Below are positions 8,679-18,155 of a stretch of 64,000 bases of DNA, piece after piece. The position numbers were made by a program, and so were the translations under genes. Where the stretch lies: contig NZ_CH724159.1 of NCBI RefSeq assembly GCF_000153045.1, positions 1,537,513 to 1,601,512 of the forward strand, given 5' to 3'. Origin of the DNA: Synechococcus sp. WH 5701. GTDB lineage: Bacteria > Cyanobacteriota > Cyanobacteriia > PCC-6307 > Cyanobiaceae. Under the pieces are notes generated by a model. The model searched no databases. It worked only from the letters and a program-made list of their open reading frames with translations, and had not been told where the DNA came from. Position 1 is the first letter of the stretch. Every line of letters begins with the position of its first letter.

Positions 8679-9359
8679 ATGCGTGATTCAAGGCTCAGGG
8701 CGCCCCTGCCCGATCTGGCCCCACTGATTGAACATGCCCTCCTTGATCCCCACCGGGGCCTCGAGAGCGTGCATCAGGCCTGTGATCAGGCGCGGCACTA
8801 CGGCTTTGCAGCAGTGTGCATCTCCTCCCGCTGGGTGGCTGCCGCCCGCGAACGTCTCGGGGCTCCTGGTGCCGTCAAGCTGGTGGCTGTGGTGGCCTTC
8901 CCCTTCGGCGCGGTGCCGGCCTCGATCAAACTGGCGGAAGCGGAGGCCGCCGCCAGCGCGGGCGCCGACGAACTCGATGTGGTGCCCGATTTCGGCGCCC
9001 TCGCCGATGGCGATGGCAGCTCGATCTACCAGGAGCTGGGGTCGATCGTGGAACTCGGCCTGCCGGTGAAGGTGATCCAGGAGGTGGGCCGGCTGGATCC
9101 CGCCGCCCTGGAGCTGCTGGTGGAGGCCTCGATCGATGCGGGAGCCGCTTATCTCAAGACCGGCAGTGGCTTCGGACCACCCGTGACGCCGGAGCAGGTG
9201 GCCCACCTGCGCGAGCTGGCCCGGGGGCGGGCGGGGATCAAGGCTTCCGGTGGCATTGCCGAGCTGGAGCAGGCCCTGGATCTGGTGGCCGCCGGTGCCA
9301 CACGCCTTGGGACCAGCCGCGGCGTGGCCCTGATTGAGGCCCTGCGCGCCCCGGCCTGA
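8679..9359 (+). CDS. deoC: Deoxyribose-phosphate aldolase
   Basis: DeoC cleaves 2-deoxyribose-5-phosphate to glyceraldehyde-3-phosphate and acetaldehyde in deoxynucleoside salvage. The 226-residue sequence shows the barrel strands VAVVAFPFGAVPASIKLAEA, GADELDVVPDFG, LPVKVIQEVG and the Schiff-base lysine strand AYLKTGSGFGP, followed by GIKASGGI and TRLGTS. ATG 8679 directly follows an in-frame GTG at 8676, so either could be used. The stop codon overlaps the recO ATG (TGATG), which suggests coupled translation. Confidence 0.93.
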   Translation: MRDSRLRAPLPDLAPLIEHALLDPHRGLESVHQACDQARHYGFAAVCISSRWVAAARERLGAPGAVKLVAVVAFPFGAVPASIKLAEAEAAASAGADELDVVPDFGALADGDGSSIYQELGSIVELGLPVKVIQEVGRLDPAALELLVEASIDAGAAYLKTGSGFGPPVTPEQVAHLRELARGRAGIKASGGIAELEQALDLVAAGATRLGTSRGVALIEALRAPA

Positions 9360-10186
9360 TGCCCGAGGAATCGCTGGAGGGTCTCTCGCTGAAATGCGGC
9401 CCCCTCGGGGAGCACGACCGGCTGCTCACCCTGCTCAGCGAAGACGGTGGCCTCAGCCGCCTGGCGGTGCCGGGGGCCCGGCGCCCCCGCAGCAGCCTGG
9501 CGGCGGCGGTGCCCCTGTCCCAGTTGCGGCTCCAGGTCGGCGGTGGCCGCGGCCTGCGTCGGGTGCGCCAGCTTCGGGTCATCCACAGCTTCGGGCAGCT
9601 GGGGCAGCGCCTGGAAACCCTCGCCGCCGCCCAGTCGCTGGCGGAGCTCTGCCTGCGCCTGGTGCCCGACGGGGATGGGGTGGCCGGAGCCCTCGGCGAC
9701 CTCACCCTGCAGCTGCGCCGCCTGGAGTTGGTGGTGTCCGAGCGCCAGGACAACCTCGAAGCGCTGGCCATCGCCGTGCAGGGGCACGTGCACCTTCTGG
9801 CGCTGGGGGGCTACGGGCTGCCGCTCCAGCGCTGTGCCCGCAGCGGCGAGCCCCTGGCCCCTCCCCTGGGCAACCGCGACTGGCGTTGCAGCCTGTTGCC
9901 CAGTGAGGGGCTGGTGATCGGCGCGCTGGCCGGGGCGATGCTGGTGCTGAACGCTTCCGAGCTGGCCCTGCTGCAACGGCTGCCACGGCCCGGTCTCCCC
10001 CGCTGCCACGACGGCACCCTGATGGGACCGGCCTGGGTCTGGCTGCGGCTGCTGGAGCTGGTGCAGGTGTGGTGCCAGGAGCACCTCGGCCGCCGGGGGA
10101 AAGCCCTGCGCCTGCTGAAGGGCTGCTTCGGCGCCGAGGCTCAGGGACACCATGGCGCTGCGCCATCATTGCCGCCGAACGACTGA
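9359..10186 (+). CDS. recO: DNA repair protein RecO
   Basis: RecO loads RecA onto SSB-coated single strands in the RecFOR gap-repair pathway. The 275-residue product opens with an OB-fold block (LEGLSLKCGPLGEHDRLLTLLSEDGG, residues 6-31) and the VPGARRPRSSLAAA strand. A helical C-terminal domain follows, ending with WLRLLELVQVWCQEHLGRRGKALRLL in two adjacent helices. The zinc-binding cysteines of some RecO proteins are only partly visible here (LPLQRCARSGEPL). Its ATG overlaps the deoC stop by one base. Confidence 0.85.
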   Translation: MPEESLEGLSLKCGPLGEHDRLLTLLSEDGGLSRLAVPGARRPRSSLAAAVPLSQLRLQVGGGRGLRRVRQLRVIHSFGQLGQRLETLAAAQSLAELCLRLVPDGDGVAGALGDLTLQLRRLELVVSERQDNLEALAIAVQGHVHLLALGGYGLPLQRCARSGEPLAPPLGNRDWRCSLLPSEGLVIGALAGAMLVLNASELALLQRLPRPGLPRCHDGTLMGPAWVWLRLLELVQVWCQEHLGRRGKALRLLKGCFGAEAQGHHGAAPSLPPND

Positions 10187-11600
10187 CACCTGGAGCGGAT
10201 TGTCCCGGCCGACCGCCACGCCCCCTCCGGACCCTTCCGAGGAGACCCGCCCGGCCGTTGCGGAGGGCAGCGGCTCACGCACCGACGGGCTGCAGGCCGT
10301 ACTGGCCCTCCCTGATTTCCGCAGGCTCTGGCTGGGGCAGATCTTCTCCCAGCTGGCCGACAAGTTCTACATCGTGCTGATGGTGTTCCTGATCGCCCAG
10401 TACTGGGTCACGGACACCCCCCAGAACAACATGGTGCTGGCCGAGGCGGCGGCCAGCCTGCGGCTTGATCTGGAAACCCGCGCCCAGATGATCACCCTGC
10501 TGGCCACGGGGATCTATGTGGCCAACACCGTGCCGGCGATGGTGCTGGGCACCGTGGCCGGTGTCTGGGCCGACCGCTGGCCCAAGCGCCAGGTGATGGT
10601 GGCCTCCAACGGCCTGCGGGCCGGACTCGCCCTGCTGGCCCCTCTGGCGCTGCTGCCCGGGCCCCAGTTGCTGGGGCTGAGCTGGGGCTACTGGGGCCTG
10701 GTGGCCATGACCTTCCTGGAGTCGGTGCTCACCCAGTTCTTCGCGCCCGCCGAGCAGGCGGCAATCCCTCTGCTGGTCCCGAGACCACGCATGCTCGCGG
10801 CCATGTCGCTCTATCAGGCCACCAGCATGGGGGCCACGATCGTTGGTTTCGCCCTCGGTGACCCGGTGCTGCGGCTGCTGCGCTCGAGCCTCAGGGGGAT
10901 CGGCATCAGTGGCGGGGAATTCGTGCTGCTGCCGCTCTGCTATGGGCTGGCGGCCCTGTGCATCAGCACGATCCGGATGGAGGAGCCGGAACGGGTGGAG
11001 CGGGGCACCAGCGTCTGGAATGAGATCGCCGAGGGCATCGAGGTGCTGCGCGAACGGGTCAGCGTGCGGCGGGCCCTGTTGCAGCTTGTGCTGCTGTACA
11101 GCATCCTGGCGGCCCTCTATGTGCTGGCCATCAGCCTGGCTTCGGCCATCGAAGGGCTGGGCCCCACCCGCTTCGGCACCCTGCTGGCCATGAGTGGCGT
11201 GGGCATGGCCTGCGGCGCCCTCGGCGTGGCCCAGTTGGGCCAGGGCCTCAACCGCCGACGCATGGCCTCCACCGGCCTGGCGCTGATTGCCTTCAGTCTG
11301 GTGCTGCTCGGCCAGGGACGGGGAAGCCTTTGGCTCACCCTCGGCCTCTGCGGCCTGCTCGGCATCGGCGCGGCGCTGGTCGCGATCCCATCGCAGACCA
11401 CCATCCAGGACGACACTCCCGAAGCGATGCGCGGCAAGGTCTTCGGCCTGCAGAACAACCTGATCAACGTGGCGCTCAGCCTGCCCCTGGTGCTGGCTGG
11501 AGCGGTGGTGAGCCGCTATGGACTGATGCCGGTGCTGTGGGGACTGGCCGCGATCACCATGATCGCGATACTGATCGAGAAGCCCTGGCAGCGCTGCTAG
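10152..11600 (+). CDS. Major facilitator superfamily transporter
   Basis: The 482-residue integral membrane protein has about a dozen hydrophobic spans. The cytoplasmic loop between spans two and three carries the MFS signature GVWADRWPKRQVMVASN, and a related GQGLNRRRMAS loop occurs in the second half. The substrate cannot be told from sequence. ATG 10152 lies inside recO (35-base overlap). A TTG at 10200, 13 bases past the recO stop, would remove 16 polar residues and is a fair alternative, because clear MFS similarity begins near LPDFRRLWLGQIFSQLADKFY. It sits between recO and a glycosyltransferase gene, all on the plus strand. Confidence 0.82.
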   Translation: MALRHHCRRTTDTWSGLSRPTATPPPDPSEETRPAVAEGSGSRTDGLQAVLALPDFRRLWLGQIFSQLADKFYIVLMVFLIAQYWVTDTPQNNMVLAEAAASLRLDLETRAQMITLLATGIYVANTVPAMVLGTVAGVWADRWPKRQVMVASNGLRAGLALLAPLALLPGPQLLGLSWGYWGLVAMTFLESVLTQFFAPAEQAAIPLLVPRPRMLAAMSLYQATSMGATIVGFALGDPVLRLLRSSLRGIGISGGEFVLLPLCYGLAALCISTIRMEEPERVERGTSVWNEIAEGIEVLRERVSVRRALLQLVLLYSILAALYVLAISLASAIEGLGPTRFGTLLAMSGVGMACGALGVAQLGQGLNRRRMASTGLALIAFSLVLLGQGRGSLWLTLGLCGLLGIGAALVAIPSQTTIQDDTPEAMRGKVFGLQNNLINVALSLPLVLAGAVVSRYGLMPVLWGLAAITMIAILIEKPWQRC

Positions 11601-11627
11601 CGTTCCCCAAGGACGAGGCCTGAAGCG

Positions 11628-12851
11628 TTGGCCCACATCGCCTGGCTGGGCAAGAAGTCACCCTTCTGCGGCAACGTCACCTACAGCCTCTCCACCACCG
11701 AGCGGCTCCGGCAACACGGCCATCAGGTCAGTTTCATCCACTTCGACACCCCCGCCGCCGGCCTGGGGCGCTCCTGGGATACGGGCCAACAGGTGGAGGG
11801 CAGCCAACCCAGCAGCCCTGTCCCAACGGATCCCGCCAGGACTGGGGCGGATGATGTGACGCTGCCCTACCTGGTGAAGTCCCAGGTGTACACGATTCCC
11901 TCGCCGGGAGCCCAGCGGGAGCTGCGCGAATCATTGGAGCGCCTGCGCCCCGACCTGGTTCACGCCAGCCTCACCCTCTCCCCCCTGGACTTCCGCCTGC
12001 CGGATCTCTGCCAGCACCTGGGAGTGCCGCTGGTGGCGACGTTCCATCCCGCCTTTGATGCCGGCCTGCGCAACATCACCGCCGGAACTCAGCAGCTCAC
12101 CTACCAGCTCTACGCCCCGACCCTGGCTCGTTTCGATCGGGTGATCGTCTTCTCCGAGCTGCAGGCCGAGGTGCTGGCGCGGCTGGGGGTGCGCGAGGAG
12201 CGGCTGGCGGTGATCCCCAACGGGGTCGATCCCGGCCTGTGGTGCCCCCCCGACCCGGCAGCACCCTCACGGGAACTGGCCAGCCTTCGAGCCCGCCTGG
12301 GCCAGCGCCGCCTCTTCCTCTACATGGGACGGCTGGCCACCGAGAAGAACGTGGAAGCACTGCTGCGCGCCTGGCGGCTGGTGCGGCCGGCTGGCTGCCT
12401 GCTGGTGATCGTCGGAGATGGCCCTCTGCGTCAGGCCCTGCAGGGCAACACCGACGAGCACGACGTGCTCTGGTGGGGCTACGAAGCGAACCTGCAGCAA
12501 CGGGTAGCCCTGCTGCAGGCGGCGGATGTCTTCCTGCTGCCCTCGTTGGTGGAGGGGCTCTCCCTGGCCCTGCTGGAGGCGATGGCCAGCGGCACCGCCT
12601 GCGTGGCCACCGATGCCGGCGCCGACGGCGAAGTTCTGGAGGGAGGGGCCGGCATCGTGATCAGCACCCAGGGCGTGACCACCCAGCTGCGTACGCTGCT
12701 TCCGGTTCTGCGCGACCAGCCGGTGCTGACCACCGAGCTGGGCCGCCGCGCCCGGGAGCGGGTCCTGGAGCGCTACACCCTGGCCAGGAACATCGAGCAG
12801 CTTGAGCAGCTCTACGCCGAGCTCGTGCCCCAGGGCAGCCTCGCCGCCTGA
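11628..12851 (+). CDS. Family 4 (GT-B) glycosyltransferase
   Basis: The 407-residue enzyme begins at TTG 11628 with HIAWLGKKSPFCGNVTYSL, an acceptor-side block. The donor domain shows VIPNGVDPGLW, FLYMGRLATEKNVEALLRAW, LVIVGDGPLRQAL and the EX7E-type VFLLPSLVEGLSLALLEAMA. These are the marks of retaining GT4 glycosyltransferases. The N-terminus resembles conserved cyanobacterial proteins that include candidates for glycolipid (digalactosyl-diacylglycerol) synthesis, but I recall this only loosely, so no symbol is given. The spacer after the MFS gene is 27 bases. A glycerolipid-type acyltransferase gene is convergent just downstream. Confidence 0.85.
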   Translation: MAHIAWLGKKSPFCGNVTYSLSTTERLRQHGHQVSFIHFDTPAAGLGRSWDTGQQVEGSQPSSPVPTDPARTGADDVTLPYLVKSQVYTIPSPGAQRELRESLERLRPDLVHASLTLSPLDFRLPDLCQHLGVPLVATFHPAFDAGLRNITAGTQQLTYQLYAPTLARFDRVIVFSELQAEVLARLGVREERLAVIPNGVDPGLWCPPDPAAPSRELASLRARLGQRRLFLYMGRLATEKNVEALLRAWRLVRPAGCLLVIVGDGPLRQALQGNTDEHDVLWWGYEANLQQRVALLQAADVFLLPSLVEGLSLALLEAMASGTACVATDAGADGEVLEGGAGIVISTQGVTTQLRTLLPVLRDQPVLTTELGRRARERVLERYTLARNIEQLEQLYAELVPQGSLAA

Positions 12852-12865
12852 GCCTCAGCCTTGCC

Positions 12866-14230
12866 TTAGCCGATCGCCGCCTCCAGCCGCTCGCGCAGCT
12901 CAGTGGTGAGCCGCTCCACGGCCCCGCGGCGGTCGCGGCGGTAGGCACCACTGCGCTCGAGCACATCAATGGGCTCCGCCACCGCCATGCGCACCCGCCA
13001 GGGGCCGAGAGCGGGCGGACGCTCCTCCTCACGGCCACGGATCCAGGCGACCGCCCGCCACAGGATCATCAACACCTCTCCGTAGCGGTCGATGCTGGGC
13101 TTCTCGGCCACGTAGGAGCCGCTCAATGTGGCGAAGTGCTCCGCCAGGCGCATGTGGCCCATCCGGATGTCGGCTTCCTGCGCCGACCAGTCGGCCAGGC
13201 TGCGCTCCACTTCAGAGAGTTCGTCCAGGTCGTCGCGGTAGATGCAGGCCCAGGCCGCCTGCTCGATGCGGCGGCAGCGCTCAATGACGCTGCCCCTGGG
13301 GGAGAGCTGGAAGTGGTCCTCAGCCACGGCCAGGGCGTGGTCCCGCAGGCGGCTCAGCCGCTCGAAGAAATCAGCCGCTGGACCATCGTCACGGAGTTGA
13401 TAGAACCCCTCCAGCAGGGTGAGCAGCTGCTCGGAGAGGGCAATCAGCCGTTGGTAGCGGTGCTCTGGGGCCTGATCGGGGTCGGCGGGCAGCTCGGAGA
13501 CGGCGCTTGAGCTTGCTGCCACTGTGGCGGTGGAGGGGCCGAGCAGGTCCTCCAGGCGCCCCAGCAGGCGATCGATCGCTCCCCAGTCGTCGCTGGTCGA
13601 GAAGTATTGAAGGCCGATCGGCACGATCAGCACCCGCTCGTGGCGCCCAGCCGCCGCCAGATCCTCACAACACCAGAAGGCCATCTGGGCCAGACCGGGC
13701 TCAAGGGGACTGAGCAGCTCGCCGTGGTTGTTGGTGGCCCCCTCCGGGGCGATCGCCAGGGGGAAGGAGCCGTGGGCAAAGAGGTCGCGGGCCGTCTTGA
13801 GGGCGAGGCGGTCGAGCTTGCCCCGCTGGATCGGGATGCCGCCCAGCTTGGAGAGGATCCAGCCAGCGGCATCCCCCGCCCAGAGGGGAATACCGCGGTC
13901 GTAGAGAAACTGGCTGTGAACCGGGGCCTTCAGGCTCAGCCCATGGCGTCTGGCCGCCCGGGGAACCTCCCGCCAGAGCAGCTGGGCCATCACCAGCGGG
14001 TCGGTGGTGCTGGGATGGCGGAAGGCAATCAGCAAGCGACTGCGGCCGCTCTGGGCCTCGGCGAACAGGGTGGCGAGGCTCTCGCTGCCGCTGGTCTCGA
14101 AGTGCACCAGACCCCGGGAGCGCAACAGCCATGGCAAAGCTGCCCGGCAGAGCCAGTGCACCCAGCGGTTGTAGTCCGGCGGGATGAAGCGAAGAGCCGG
14201 TTGGGCGGCCTGGATCCCTGCGCGGGGCAT
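12866..14230 (-). CDS. PlsC-like 1-acylglycerol-3-phosphate acyltransferase family protein
   Basis: The 454-residue protein has the acyltransferase block HX4D as FRHPSTTDPLVMAQLL near residue 90, a GGIPIQRGK motif, and APEGATNNHGELLSP in place of the FPEGT block. The N-terminal half is therefore a PlsC-type acyltransferase that esterifies a lysophospholipid or related acceptor. The C-terminal 200 residues are helical and charged with no domain I can name, making it much longer than a 200-250-residue PlsC. It lies just 14 bases from the convergent glycosyltransferase gene and 32 bases after the sodA stop on its own strand. Confidence 0.78.
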   Translation of the reverse strand: MPRAGIQAAQPALRFIPPDYNRWVHWLCRAALPWLLRSRGLVHFETSGSESLATLFAEAQSGRSRLLIAFRHPSTTDPLVMAQLLWREVPRAARRHGLSLKAPVHSQFLYDRGIPLWAGDAAGWILSKLGGIPIQRGKLDRLALKTARDLFAHGSFPLAIAPEGATNNHGELLSPLEPGLAQMAFWCCEDLAAAGRHERVLIVPIGLQYFSTSDDWGAIDRLLGRLEDLLGPSTATVAASSSAVSELPADPDQAPEHRYQRLIALSEQLLTLLEGFYQLRDDGPAADFFERLSRLRDHALAVAEDHFQLSPRGSVIERCRRIEQAAWACIYRDDLDELSEVERSLADWSAQEADIRMGHMRLAEHFATLSGSYVAEKPSIDRYGEVLMILWRAVAWIRGREEERPPALGPWRVRMAVAEPIDVLERSGAYRRDRRGAVERLTTELRERLEAAIG

Positions 14231-14262
14231 CGGTGGTCAGTGGGCGGCGATAAGGGGAGGCG

Positions 14263-14958
14263 CTAGCGGGTGGCATAGCGATCGGACACCACCGACCAAT
14301 CGACCACGGACCACCAGGCGTCGAGGTAGTCGGCGCGGCGGTTCTGGTACTTGAGGTAGTAGGCGTGCTCCCAGACGTCGTTGGCCAGCAGGGGCGTGCC
14401 GCCCACCGGAGCCAGGTCCATCAGGGGATTGTCCTGGTTTGGGGTGGAGACCACCTGAAGCTTGCCCTCCGAATCAGTGATCAGCCACACCCAGCCCGAG
14501 CCGAAGCGAGCCAGACCCGCAGCCCGGAAGGCAGCACGGAACTGCTCGATCGAGCCGAAGTCGCGGACCAGGGCCTCTTGCAAGGCTGAGCTGGGCTCAC
14601 CTCCCTGTCCGGGCCGGGTGAGCGAGGCCCAGAAAAACGAATGGTTCCAGTGGCCGCCGGCGTTGTTGCGCACAGCCTCCGGGGCTCCAGAAGCCCGCGC
14701 CAGCAGCTCTTCGAGATCAAGGCCCCTCAGGGCCGGATCCCTGGCCAAGGCAGCGTTGAGGTTGTCCACGTAGGCCTGGTGATGACGGTCGTGGTGGATC
14801 GTCATCGTGGTGGCATCGATCGCCGGCTCCAGGGCATTGGCGGCATAGGGAAGCGCCGGGAGCGTGAAGGCTGGCGCCGCCGCCCAGGCCCCATGGCCGG
14901 GCCAGAGCAGCAGCACCAGCAGCGGCAGGGCCACCAGAGCGGCAAGGATCCGTCGCAT
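14263..14958 (-). CDS. sodA: Manganese-type superoxide dismutase with signal peptide
   Basis: The 231-residue protein begins MRRILAALVALPLLVLLLWP, a classical signal sequence ending near GHGAWAAAP, so the enzyme should act outside the cytoplasm or in the thylakoid lumen. Ligands sit in MTIHHDRHHQAYV, GGHWNHSFFW and [19 protein letters not shown]. The Gly-Gly-His context favours manganese (or cambialistic) use. I prefer ATG 14958; a GTG at 14979 overlaps the pyrF stop (GTGA) and would add seven residues before the basic n-region. Together with sodB it gives the genome one SOD on each side of the membrane. Confidence 0.93.
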   Translation of the reverse strand: MRRILAALVALPLLVLLLWPGHGAWAAAPAFTLPALPYAANALEPAIDATTMTIHHDRHHQAYVDNLNAALARDPALRGLDLEELLARASGAPEAVRNNAGGHWNHSFFWASLTRPGQGGEPSSALQEALVRDFGSIEQFRAAFRAAGLARFGSGWVWLITDSEGKLQVVSTPNQDNPLMDLAPVGGTPLLANDVWEHAYYLKYQNRRADYLDAWWSVVDWSVVSDRYATR

Positions 14959-14975
14959 CGGTTCGGCCCGTGTGA

Positions 14976-15734
14976 TCACAGGCCAAGTATGGACAGCTCG
15001 GCGCAGCAGGCCGCAAAGGCGGCAGCTGGATCGGCGGCGGCGCTGATCGGCCGGCCGATCACCAGCCGGCTGGCTCCGGCGCTGATGGCGTCCGCAGGGG
15101 TCATCACCCGCCGCTGATCGCCTGCCGGCGCTCCGGCAGGACGGATGCCGGGGGTGACCAGGGCGAAGGGCTCGGGGTGGGCCCGGCGCAGGACCGCCAC
15201 CTCCTGGGGAGAGCAGACAGCGCCGCCGATGCCGGCGGCCACCGCCAGTGCCGCCAGGCGGGGCACGTAGTCCTCGGGGGATTCCGCCATCGCCAGCTCG
15301 GCCCTGAAGCGCGCCGCATCCCAGCTGGTGAGCACGGTGACCGCCAGCAGGGTGGGGGCTTCCAGTCCCTCCTGGGCCGCCCCCTCGCAGGCACCGGCCT
15401 GGGCCGCCGCCAGGGCTTCGCGCCCTGAGCAGGCATGGACCGTGATCAGCTCCGCCCCGAGCCGAGCGGCACTGCGGCAGGCCCCGGCCATGGTGGCCGG
15501 GATGTCGTGGAATTTGAGATCAAGGAACACCCGCAGGCCCTCGCCGCGGAGCTGCCTGACCACGTCGGGGCCGGCTGAGCAGAACAGCTCCAGCCCCACC
15601 TTCACCCAGAGCAGATCGGGAATCGAGGCCACCAGCGCCAGGGCCGAGGCGGCATCAGGGCGATCGAGGGCCACGATGATCCTGTCCGCAGCAGGACCGC
15701 TGGTCCCTGGGATGATCGTGGTGCTGCTGCTCAT
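14976..15734 (-). CDS. pyrF: Orotidine 5'-phosphate decarboxylase
   Basis: PyrF makes UMP from OMP, the last step of de novo pyrimidine synthesis. The 252-residue barrel shows [27 protein letters not shown], the catalytic [11 protein letters not shown] (Asp-x-Lys-x-x-Asp) and the phosphate-binding LVTPGIRP...VIGRPISAA. Its ATG at 15734 overlaps the tyrS stop by four bases (ATGA), so translation is probably coupled. A PyrR homologue is encoded at 56867-57430, but I see no attenuator upstream of this gene. Confidence 0.95.
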   Translation of the reverse strand: MSSSTTIIPGTSGPAADRIIVALDRPDAASALALVASIPDLLWVKVGLELFCSAGPDVVRQLRGEGLRVFLDLKFHDIPATMAGACRSAARLGAELITVHACSGREALAAAQAGACEGAAQEGLEAPTLLAVTVLTSWDAARFRAELAMAESPEDYVPRLAALAVAAGIGGAVCSPQEVAVLRRAHPEPFALVTPGIRPAGAPAGDQRRVMTPADAISAGASRLVIGRPISAAADPAAAFAACCAELSILGL

Positions 15735-16981
15735 GCCACCAGCCGCAGAAAGGTCTTCTTGCCCAGTTGCAGCACCCGGCCCTCCAGCTCGGAGGCGGCG
15801 CTGAAGCTGCGGTTCACATCCGTGAGCTTCTCGCCATCGAGGCGCACCCCACCGCCCTGGATCTGACGCCGCGCCTCGCTGCTGCTGGCGCAGAGGCCAA
15901 GGGCACTGAGCAGATGGAAGGCCTTGGCCGGGAAGGTGACGGGGGCGAGGGAGGTCTCCGGGACCGTTTGGGCCGCCATCTCCCCAGCCACCAGGTTGGC
16001 GGCATCGGCCTGGGCGGCGCTGGCGGCCTCCAGGCCATGACGCGCCGCCGTGATCGCCAGGGCCAGGGCCTTCTGGCGCTCCCGCGGGCTGGTTGGCCAG
16101 TGGTCCGGATCCAGGTCGGTGAGCAGGGTCAGGTACTGCTCAGCCACCGCATCGGGCACTTTCTCCAACTTGGAATACATCGCCAGCGGCCCTTCCTTCA
16201 GGCCCACGGTGTTGCCCAGGCTCTTGCTCATCTTCTGCACCCCGTCGAGACCCGGCAGGATCGGCAACAGCAGACCGAACTGGGGCCGCTGGCCGAAATG
16301 GCGCTGGAGGTCGCGGCCCATGGCCACGTTAAATTTCTGGTCGGTCCCCCCCAGCTCCAGGTCGGAGGCCACGGCCACCGAGTCGTAGCCCTGGAGTAAC
16401 GGATAGAGGAACTCGTGCAGGGAGATGGGGGTACCTGAGCCGTAACGGTTGGCGAACTCCTCCTTGGCCAGCATCTGACCCACCGTGGAGGTGCCCAGCA
16501 GCTCGATCACCTGGGGCAGATCCAGACCCGCCAGCCACTCGCTGTTGCGGCGTACCTCCAGGCGGCCCGGAGTGGTGAAATCAAGCAAAGACTGCTCCGG
16601 GGGTTGCCCCAGACCCAGCTGCACCAGGTAGGTGTCGGCATTGGCCTCCACCTCGGCCGCGCTCAGCTGAACTCGGGTGGCGCTCCTGCCGCTGGGATCG
16701 CCGATGCGGGCAGTGAAGTCGCCGATGATCAGCACGGCGGTGTGGCCGGCATCCTGGAAAGCCCGCAACTTGCGGAACAGGATCGAGTGACCGAGATGGA
16801 TGTCGCTGCCGGTGGGATCGATGCCGAGCTTGATGCGCAGGGGCCGCTGGGCTCCGGCGGCCTGCTTCAGCCGGGCGGCAAGGGATTGATCCGGATCACC
16901 CGACTCTCCGGCGGGGAAGAGGTCGGCCAGTCCCCGCTTCAGCCAAGGCGGCAATGCCTCCCCCATCTGTGCACCTTGCAT
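15731..16981 (-). CDS. tyrS: Tyrosyl-tRNA synthetase
   Basis: The 416-residue class I synthetase charges tRNA-Tyr. The HIGH-type motif is [18 protein letters not shown] (HLGH at residues 62-65) and the KMSKS loop is [14 protein letters not shown] near residue 250. The C-terminal 70 residues form an S4-like RNA-binding domain ([22 protein letters not shown]). This is the TyrRS variant whose HIGH motif lies after an N-terminal extension. ATG 16981 is followed by a second in-frame ATG at 16966; either fits. It ends within the pyrF start codon. Confidence 0.95.
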   Translation of the reverse strand: MQGAQMGEALPPWLKRGLADLFPAGESGDPDQSLAARLKQAAGAQRPLRIKLGIDPTGSDIHLGHSILFRKLRAFQDAGHTAVLIIGDFTARIGDPSGRSATRVQLSAAEVEANADTYLVQLGLGQPPEQSLLDFTTPGRLEVRRNSEWLAGLDLPQVIELLGTSTVGQMLAKEEFANRYGSGTPISLHEFLYPLLQGYDSVAVASDLELGGTDQKFNVAMGRDLQRHFGQRPQFGLLLPILPGLDGVQKMSKSLGNTVGLKEGPLAMYSKLEKVPDAVAEQYLTLLTDLDPDHWPTSPRERQKALALAITAARHGLEAASAAQADAANLVAGEMAAQTVPETSLAPVTFPAKAFHLLSALGLCASSSEARRQIQGGGVRLDGEKLTDVNRSFSAASELEGRVLQLGKKTFLRLVA

Positions 16982-17013
16982 CGGGGCGGATCGTAGGCAG
17001 CCGCCCGCCAGGC

Positions 17014-17337
17014 TCAGGAGCTGGCCTCAAGTTCGCGCTTCATCCGCTCCAGGGTCTGGTGCATCTGAGTGAACATCTGCTCGGGCGTCATGCCGAACTG
17101 CCCCAGCTGGGTGCGCAGCTGCTCGACGGTGAGCTTCGCCTGGAAATCCTCGGAGAGTTCGAAGCGCTTCATGAACACCTGATAGCGGCCCATCAGGTCC
17201 TCCATCTGGTCGATGAACAGCTTTTTCCCTTCCCGGTCGAACTTGCCGTAATCGCCCCCCAGCTGGGTCATCTGCTGGTAATCGGTGAACAGCCGTTTGG
17301 CCTCGTCCTGAACGATCTCGGATTCGAAGAAGGCCAT
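17014..17337 (-). CDS. DUF1825 family protein
   Basis: This 107-residue soluble helical protein begins [20 protein letters not shown] and contains [22 protein letters not shown], matching the cyanobacteria-specific DUF1825 family of unknown function. I start at ATG 17337; the frame remains open to 17385 but those 16 residues are not family-like. There is no signal sequence, cysteine or membrane segment. It lies 32 bases upstream of tyrS on the same strand and 131 bases from the divergent HhH gene. Confidence 0.82.
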   Translation of the reverse strand: MAFFESEIVQDEAKRLFTDYQQMTQLGGDYGKFDREGKKLFIDQMEDLMGRYQVFMKRFELSEDFQAKLTVEQLRTQLGQFGMTPEQMFTQMHQTLERMKRELEASS

Positions 17338-17468
17338 GGGGCGTGCCAGGCATGAAGCATTGACGTCGATTCTGGGGGGCTCCACCGCCGGGGGCGAGTA
17401 CGGATTGGCGTAACAGCCACCCCGCAGCCGCTAACTTCGCCCCAGTTGAACGGAGCTGGGCTACCGCC

Positions 17469-18155
17469 ATGGCCAAAGGGCACTGGTTGGATCCCCTCGC
17501 CCGCAGCCTGCTCGAGGCCACGGGCCAGATCCGCCGTGCGCCCGCCCCCCCGAAGGCCGACGCCCCGGAGACCGCGAGCACAGGCGACGACAGCATCGAG
17601 CGCGACCTGCTGGCCCTCAAACTCGCTCAGAATCCAGGCCTGCGGCTGAAGAATGCCCAGGAGGTCCGCCAGGCCGCGTCCCTGGGCTGGCGCCTGGATG
17701 TGAACCGGGCCACCCCCGCCGACTGGCTGCGCCTGCCGGGCTGCACTCCCACCCAAGTGGACCTGCTGCTGCGTTTGCAGAGCGGTGGCGTGCAGCTGAG
17801 CGGGCCGGAGGATCTCCAGAACCTGCTCGGCCTCGACGGGGAGCTGATCCGCAGCTGGACGCCGTTGCTGGAGTTCCGTTGGTATGGCGACGCGCCGGCG
17901 GCACGACCGGCAGCACTCGATCTGAACCGCTGCAGGGCCGAGCAGCTCGGGGCCCAGCTCGCTCTGGAGGAGGCCCGCTGCCGGCGCCTGTTGCAGGAGC
18001 GCAGCCGCGCCCCCTTCCGCGACCTGGCTGATCTCCAGCAGCGATTGCAACTGCCGGCCGAGCTGGTGGAGGGCCTGATCGGGCGGGTGAGCTTCGGCCA
18101 GGGCCCCATCGGCCCGGAGTTGCCGAGGCCGCCCCGGCCACCGGCCCCCCTTTGA
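17469..18155 (+). CDS. Helix-hairpin-helix DNA-binding protein (ComEA-like)
   Basis: The 228-residue protein has an N-terminal helical part and two tandem helix-hairpin-helix modules. The first, about residues 77-125, contains DVNRATPADWLRLPGCTPTQVDLLL. The second, about 148-200, contains LDLNRCRAEQLGAQLALEEARCRRLL. The pattern LD(V/L)N-A--L--LPG is the ComEA/UvrC type, which binds the DNA backbone non-specifically. There is no signal peptide, so it is unlike exported ComEA. Its stop overlaps the start of the next gene, a GIY-YIG nuclease. Confidence 0.78.
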   Translation: MAKGHWLDPLARSLLEATGQIRRAPAPPKADAPETASTGDDSIERDLLALKLAQNPGLRLKNAQEVRQAASLGWRLDVNRATPADWLRLPGCTPTQVDLLLRLQSGGVQLSGPEDLQNLLGLDGELIRSWTPLLEFRWYGDAPAARPAALDLNRCRAEQLGAQLALEEARCRRLLQERSRAPFRDLADLQQRLQLPAELVEGLIGRVSFGQGPIGPELPRPPRPPAPL

